Shown piece by piece: positions 57,846 through 64,000 of a stretch of 64,000 nt of DNA. Numbering within the stretch: position 1 is the stretch's first letter; each line of letters opens with the position of its first letter. The translations under genes were made by a program, and so were the position numbers. The notes beneath the pieces are model-generated. The model saw nothing but the letters and a program-made list of their open reading frames with translations. It searched no databases and was not told the origin of the DNA. Source of the DNA: Reticulitermes speratus (lineage: Eukaryota; Arthropoda; Insecta; Blattodea; Rhinotermitidae); the NCBI GenBank assembly GCA_021186555.1, contig JAJKFL010000042.1, positions 18,700,521 to 18,764,520 of the forward strand, in the 5' to 3' direction.

Positions 57846-58981
57846 AATTATTTTGTTTTATCCTCTTTCATACGTCTATAGCTGATAGTACCTCAGTTTC
57901 GTAAGACGGTCTCCATATTTTGAGTAAATCGAAAGCCTCTTATATCGCGTTAAGAACATAGACCGTTGCAGCGTGTCCTGAAACAGATGATTCGCATCCA
58001 CTTCTTACGTATTTATTAGTAATAAGTCCGGATATACCACATGGTATGTTCTCTTAAGGTTTCCGAACATAATTTTGTGCATACTTCACATCCCTCACAT
58101 GTGTGCTTCAGGTCCTCTTCTCTCAAGAGCCGGCTTTATAAAACGTTTCTTAGAACTCTTACTTTATTTAAGCACAAATACAAACGTTGTGTATCGCCCA
58201 GTATAAGAAATAACCACATACGATAAGACACGCAACATATGCTTCATCCTAAAGAAGTACTCGATTTATGGACTCCACATATATTTTTCTCTGACAACCT
58301 CTGCTCAGAAGAGGCACGAAATTTAACTGATTGCACTTGAGTAAAAAGAGTGCTTTAACATTTAACCGTATAAAGCTTAGTGGTAACTACACTGTATACA
58401 CCACCTGCTATACGTAACAGTAAGGAACCTTGTATTTTGACACACAATACATTTTTATATTCCATGTGGTTCCCACAATATATAAAGCTAGTTTCCCTAC
58501 ACGGTAGCAATTGATTGGTCCTTAAATTGGAACCGCATGGGATTTTGTGTAAAGCAGGGATTAAAATTTTATTTATATACTTCAGCTTTCGGGTCATACG
58601 CCGGGCTTGGATCTCCTACCCTTCCACGTGAAACTCATATTAAATTAATTTCAACTGGGAAAGGATTTCTCCCAGTATTTCGGATTTGTCCTGTCAGCAT
58701 CTTTTGTCAATACAGCATACTAATCATCTCAGTACTCTTCCGAAGGAGAGGAGTGTAAAGCCTGTAAATCTTCAAAAACTTAAGCTCTCTCCGATGTCGG
58801 AGAGCACCGAAGAGAAAAGAACTTTCACGTTGTTAGTCTTCTAATGATTAAAGTGCGTTTGTTGATATGCACAAGCTGCACCAGAAGGCAATTCTTTTGA
58901 TTCCCATTTGAAATATGCAAGTCTGAATCTCCACTGGGACAGCGACTACACTAACTCATATTTCTCGTGGCCTTTCTCAAC
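57846..58981. other. Intergenic, no gene recognised
   Basis: Chance ORFs at 58,041-58,226 and 58,355-58,758. Nothing recognised. Confidence 0.5.
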
Positions 58982-58995
58982 ACCTCCATGTAAAT

Positions 58996-59178
58996 CTTAT
59001 GCAGACAAATGTACACTGTTTTATGTTATTTAACACAATTTTTATTAGATGCAGCATTTAATAAAAATTGTAAAAAAAATTGTGATAAAAAATTGTGTTA
59101 AATAACATAAAACAGTGTACATTTGTCTGCATAAGATATATATAATTAAAAATGTACGGTACAAGTAACGTAATGTTT
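58996..59178 (+). mobile_element. Foldback insertion with perfect arms and 14-bp target duplication
   Basis: ACCTCCATGTAAAT occurs at 58,982-58,995 and 59,179-59,192, defining a 183-bp insert. Inside, 58,996-59,043 and 59,088-59,135 are exact reverse complements (48 bp), separated by an AT-rich loop. A further 43 bp (59,136-59,178) lie between the right arm and the duplication. The arms carry no hammerhead motif, ORF or tRNA box. The layout (inverted arms, one-sided extension, duplication over 9 bp) matches the Penelope-like copies at 4.0 and 15.9 kb, so retroposition with template switching is likely. The family is unknown. Confidence 0.7.
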
Positions 59179-59192
59179 ACCTCCATGTAAAT

Positions 59193-61261
59193 ACATGGAG
59201 AGTAACTCAAATTACGCCATGACAGATCCTTTCACATGGTGTCCGGTTTATTAGTCACGAGACTGCTACTCGACAACGCAGAGTGGGGACTACTGTTGGC
59301 GACGTAAAAGAAACCGTAAATGAATAAATTAATAAATTTCGCACGACCCAGAGGTTGGTCTTAAATCAGCATGGAATAAAAATGGACAGCTGATTAACAG
59401 GGAAAAACTAAACAAACTTGCTGAAAATACACGCACTGATCAACGTTGTTTCGTTCACACAGTCCTCCTGCAATAATGCCGAGGCTCCGCGGTGAGACGG
59501 AACTCCCAACATGCTGCGATATGACAGGGCAGAACTATAAGAAATAAATAAATAATAAAAATTATCCTAACCATTCGTTTCATCTAGTGCCGTTCCTTGT
59601 TTCAGTTAGAAGAACCATACATAAGAGTTTTAGTTCTTAATGAAAAACTCTGACGCAATTATAGTGCTCTACCCAGCCTACTCCATTGCAAATAATTACT
59701 ACTTATTTTCGTAGAGACGTTTTATTAGAAGTTCCTTGCAATTAAGTTGGCTGCTCTTGAATATATGTAGGCTAAGTGGAAGAGGAAGAAGGAGGAGAAT
59801 TAAAACCCCGATAATTGAAAAACTAAGCACAGCATTTTTATTTTAATTATTTCCTAATTACGACACAATATAGCTAAATGTCTGTGCCCTTATTATTACT
59901 GAACTCTTACACTAGTATCCTTTTAAAGAAAGCCGGTGACTAATTGATTCGTTCCGGTGAGTCCCACTTAAAAAATCATGTTAAAGAACAGAATGTAATA
60001 ATTAGACTTATTCTTGTGAGAAGTATTTTATCTTTCTACCACGTTCGCATTCCTTCGACTCCGGTCTTCGTTGGTATTATTTATCACTCTCCTAAACATT
60101 GCTGATATTTCAACAAGACTTTGCTGCATTTATCAAGATAAGAATTAAATTGGGGAATAGGCTCAATGCACATAGAAATTTCTGTGAACTTATTTTGCGT
60201 TTGAGATACTTAATAAAAAATCTAAAATTAGAACGTTGTTGGACAACTACCAGACTCCACGACGTCTTCTTTATAGTCACCTCGACTAGATACCGACATG
60301 TTGCAGTGTAATAGAATTTAACTTTAATTCCTATATAAATTTTTAATATAAGAGGGACATCATTTAAATAATTTCTTGTAATATAAAAATGATTTCCCTG
60401 AGGGATTGTGTTCTCAAAAATATTGAAAGCTAGTGTTCAGATATTACAAGTAAGAACCTAGACGATAGAAAATATGTTTCATGTAGGAGTGTTTAGAAAC
60501 AATTCTGTTGCTAGTTTAGAGTTCAGTTTACAATGTAATAAGAAAAGGTTCTGCGCAAATTTTGCAGGCAAATGTTTAATTACTATGCATCACATTTTGA
60601 TGGGATGAAATAATAATTAAATATTTATTTACTACATCTGTAATTTTTATTATAATACTTTATTCCAACTTATTTGTTTCTTTCATAAAACTCTGATAAT
60701 AATGAATTCTAGATGCAGGAAGGATAAACAGTAAAGATGCACTCAAGTGTGTGACATTAAGCAATACAAGTTACCGTGCACGTGGAAAATTAATTCATGG
60801 AAACAAATTCGTGCTTTACTTTGACTTTAAAGTGGAGTTGGCATGTATGGGTGTGCAAGTGGGTGTGTTGTTCGTCTGTGTTCAGGAATCAACTGGAACG
60901 AAGCCAATGCAACTTGTTCAGTGTCTGCATTACACGTTACAAAAAGTGAGTCGGCACGTGAAGATAAAATACGGGCTGCGTTGTATGTGTGGCGGTTTGC
61001 ATAATTCCTCTCAACACTTACGCGAAACTCCGAACATCAAACGTGATGCATATAAGAGAAACCCCTCGTTTAGAACTTTCGGATGATGCTGCCAACAGGC
61101 GGGTTGCTTTGGTACCAAATAGTCTCAAACAGGAATCTTATAGAACTGATGAATTTATTTTGGCTCCGCCTTTCTTCACAGACTTCATTGATGTTTCTAC
61201 ACAACGAGAACCTAAGCACTTGTGACTCTTCCTACTTTTCAGGAATTTCGATTTATTTCCT
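59193..61261. other. Intergenic, no gene recognised
   Basis: Begins with a small hairpin (CTCCATG..CATGGAG, 59,181-59,199). ORFs at 60,751-61,225 (111 and 78 codons) are moderately long but lack known domains. They could be an unrecognised repeat; I have no positive evidence for a host exon. Confidence 0.4.
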
Positions 61262-61273
61262 AAGACTACCAAC

Positions 61274-61479
61274 TTTCATTCATTCTGTAGTCTGTCTTAC
61301 GGCAGGTCCGTAACCTCTTCCAAAGCGATCTATTGCATCCTCTTTCAATTTCCAGTATATTCTCTTTTCCTTAAGGTTACCCAGTAGCTGCTTACACTTT
61401 CTTCCTCCTCTTTTCGTTGTTTCTATCCTACCCTCTAACTTTCCTTCAATCTCGTGTCTTAGAAGGCAATTTCTAAGCA
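61274..61479 (-). mobile_element. AATG-tailed LINE 3' end, copy C
   Basis: Minus-strand copy of the family at 10.0 and 44.5 kb, encoding NCLLRHEIEGKLEGRIETTKRGGRKCKQLLGNLKEK..YWKLKE..GRGYGPAVRQTTE. It ends in GAATGAATGAAAG. AAGACTACCAAC (61,262-61,273) and AAAACTAGCAAC (61,480-61,491) form a possible 12-bp duplication with two mismatches, implying a 206-bp truncated insertion. Confidence 0.7.
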
Positions 61480-61491
61480 AAAACTAGCAAC

Positions 61492-64000
61492 ATTATATAA
61501 ATATTTATTGGCTTATATTTGGACATTGTATTCCGGGGATAAATTCGCATTTTCCTTCTGAAATTTGAAGGTCTTACAGCGCTGTAGCTGGAGATTAAAT
61601 TTTATGGCATGTTACACTGTATTAAATGGTAAATACGAGCAGTTACAGGTGCATCTCAGGAAATTATTACTCTCATTTTTAGGGTAAAGTGTTCCGAGCA
61701 TGGTGTCGGATGAAAGCAGATGAAAGCACTACCAATGAAATAAGAACAACCTCAAACACTACTATAATTGACTGTAAAATTCAGAATTTCAATAAGCTAT
61801 TTTTTTCGGTCCTAATGGCCCATCGCCAGGTTTTGTATAAAAAGAATAAAACTATACGAAAGCAGGTAATTTTGTGGTATTACATAACTTGTTCTTGGTG
61901 ATGAGGTATCGTCCTTGAATAAAACATTTTAAATTTATTAATTGTACTAAAATATTTGAACCCCTAGAATATAACATGTTCATCTTTATGTTATTCAGAA
62001 TATTAGAAGTTGTTATTCCTATTGTTACGTTTCCATGAATTAAATTAAAGTTCAAAATCAAACAGAGTAAAAATTTATAAGATTTATGTAAGCTAGTTTT
62101 TTTGTTTTGGATTTTATCTCTGATTTTGTTTATTTCATTTTGCTTATCTAATGTTTCATTTTCAGTTGTTAATTGGCCCTATGTCATTGTGTGTCGTAGT
62201 AGGTGTAGGTGTGTTTAAATTGCTACAATTGTGCGATAAACACAAATTACTAATGTCTTCTTTTTTTTGTTTTCCCCAGTCATGGCAGGTCAGACTTCCT
62301 GTGTTAAGTGTTTGCTTGTTGCTAGAGCAAGAATAAATAATTAAAACAGTTTTCTTTGTAGAAATAATAAATATTAACATTAAGTAATTGGTTGTTACAA
62401 ATAAATTTTTTTCCACTTTATATTGTCTGTTAATGAAAGGCAATGAACCGAGCCCATAAGTTTAAGATGCGGATAAATGTAACCTATAGAGAATCTAAAA
62501 TTAAGCAATGTCTTATTGGCAAAAATAAAACAGAATAGATAAAATTATGATAAAAGCAGGACCAATAATCAGTGTCAACAAGGGGGGGGGGGCGCTGGTG
62601 CAAATTACCCTGGTCCGGCCGTTTCGAAGGGGTTCCGAACTCCGACTATCTTGCATGTGTTTTTGTCTTTCTCGGTAGTATCACCATTTGTCGATTGTAC
62701 AATTTGACCCTTTCAGACCACACCCAAGTCATCCTGCAACTAAGACTCTGTCTTTTCGATTTAGTGTAAAGGTTTTTAGCCGGTCCGCCCTTGTTGGGAG
62801 GGGAGAGGCCGAAAACTTTTTCACCAGGACCAGACCCCGCTATCGGCGGCTTGACAATAATAAACTTTCTGTATATTCCACTAAATAACTAAAGGTCAGA
62901 AAACCAAAATAGATTCCTTTTTGGAGATCCTACTCCTTTCAAACATTAATATTTTCCTTTCATGGAGTTTGTACCACCCGTACCCCTTATCATCCGATAA
63001 CATCTGACAGGTTACCTTGCTTCTGTTATTTTTGGAATATTTAGTAAAATATTTCAGAATCATACTAAATAGCGATACTGCTGGAAGATTAGTTTCTAAT
63101 GTAACATTGCCAGAATACGTAAAATCATTAACTAAGTTTAAATTAGTGCAATTTTTTCAAGGTGTTAGTAAATGTCAGTTTTGTTAAGGCACTGCTTACG
63201 AAAGTAAAAGTATGTTCAAAGCCGGAAGAATCAGTTTATAACGTATGAACGCTAATACATTCCATGTGTGCATGACGAATGTAACTTTGTACCTGTAGAG
63301 TGGTTGTGAACTGAGGGGCGGGGCCCACGGTCGCTGCAACCACTTATATCAGAATGAGCACAATGGGCCTAGCATAAACAATCAAACTGTGACTGTAATT
63401 AAACAGAACAAAAAACAGAAATACAGGTGGTGTTAATTTAGGCTTCTTGTACCGGTTATTAAATTATTCTCATCCCATCATGCTTCAAAATCCTTCTGCT
63501 CTTTTAGAAGCGCTAAAAATCTCATTCCAGTTTTCGTTCCCTGGACTTTATTCTTTGAAACAACGTCAAGAGTTCAGTAGCTTTCTCATTTTCCGGGCAA
63601 TTACAACGTAGCCCTTTTTTTGCATGCCCAATTTCTTTATTTTAATTACGTTCTTTAGTCTTTGTCATCAGTGTATCCCCCCTTTGTTTCACTTTCCTTT
63701 AAACTCCTTATCCGGGATATTTTTAAAACCTTTACGTACAGAAAAGAAAAACACTTTGAACGGAAATTGGCTTTCTAAAGGAGAAGGGACACTGAACAGC
63801 TGACATATTTGGGCAAATGGAAACAGGAATTTTTTAGTTAGAAAGATATAACACAATCTTTAGGTTTTTATGAGTCAAGTAGACTGAAAGTGACATTGAC
63901 TCCACATTACATAACATACTTTCGTATGTGTACGTTACGTTTTTTGAGGTACTTATATTTCATTATTTCAAGATTTTGAAACTTTGGTTACACTTTCCTA
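61492..64000. other. Intergenic, no gene recognised
   Basis: Chance ORFs up to about 90 codons. A G run sits at 62,582-62,591, and GC content is locally higher at 62,590-62,860, where a repeat or regulatory sequence may lie. No domain, tRNA or element terminus was recognised to the window end. Confidence 0.45.

Overview
The window looks like non-coding, transposon-rich DNA from an insect nuclear genome. It is AT-rich with many microsatellites, has no convincing single-copy host gene, and holds at least six classes of transposable element. Several short translated repeats (tRNA-derived SINEs with a GGTTCGAAT B box, a '..RFGG..' repeat, an '..IKFHENPS..' repeat, an '..ATNTHSEYV..' repeat) are ones I recall from cockroach and termite assemblies, so a blattodean such as Periplaneta is my best guess. 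That is recall, not a database result.

Layout. 0.4-1.25 kb is a 20-bp minisatellite with embedded TA tracts. 3.95-4.62 kb and 15.9-16.53 kb are two copies of one non-autonomous family that I interpret as Penelope-like: each has target-site duplications, inverted arms, a short 3' extension and a hammerhead-ribozyme-like motif. The second copy carries an 83-bp GT..AG segment that is precisely missing from the first, as if copy 1 came from spliced RNA. 9.5, (23.5) and 34.95 kb hold small piggyBac-like MITEs with TTAA ends. 10.0, 44.5 and 61.3 kb hold 5'-truncated 3' ends of one LINE family with AATG-type tails. 12.2-12.45 kb is an inverted pair of a common insect repeat.

The largest element is a full-length jockey-clade LINE at 16,832-21,116, with a 12-bp target duplication and a homopolymeric poly-A tail. 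ORF1 is intact (three zinc knuckles). ORF2 (APE endonuclease plus reverse transcriptase) appears broken only by one 2-bp slip in a CA tract. A second, heavily decayed jockey-type element lies on the minus strand at 42.1-44.2 kb and has lost its catalytic motif. tRNA-derived SINEs lie at 21.66, 40.24, 40.50 and 48.11 kb. A 663-bp PIF/Harbinger deletion derivative at 37.2-37.9 kb has TAA duplications and a target matching the known PIF preference. At 59.0 kb an insertion with near-perfect 48-bp inverted arms, a 43-bp tail and a 14-bp duplication repeats the architecture of the Penelope-like copies without sequence similarity.

The elements do not form a host pathway. The functional link is parasitic: the LINE machinery is of the kind that could mobilise the SINEs and truncated copies, and the Penelope-like copies need a reverse transcriptase not encoded here. 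The remaining sequence shows only short chance ORFs, simple repeats and decayed repeats.
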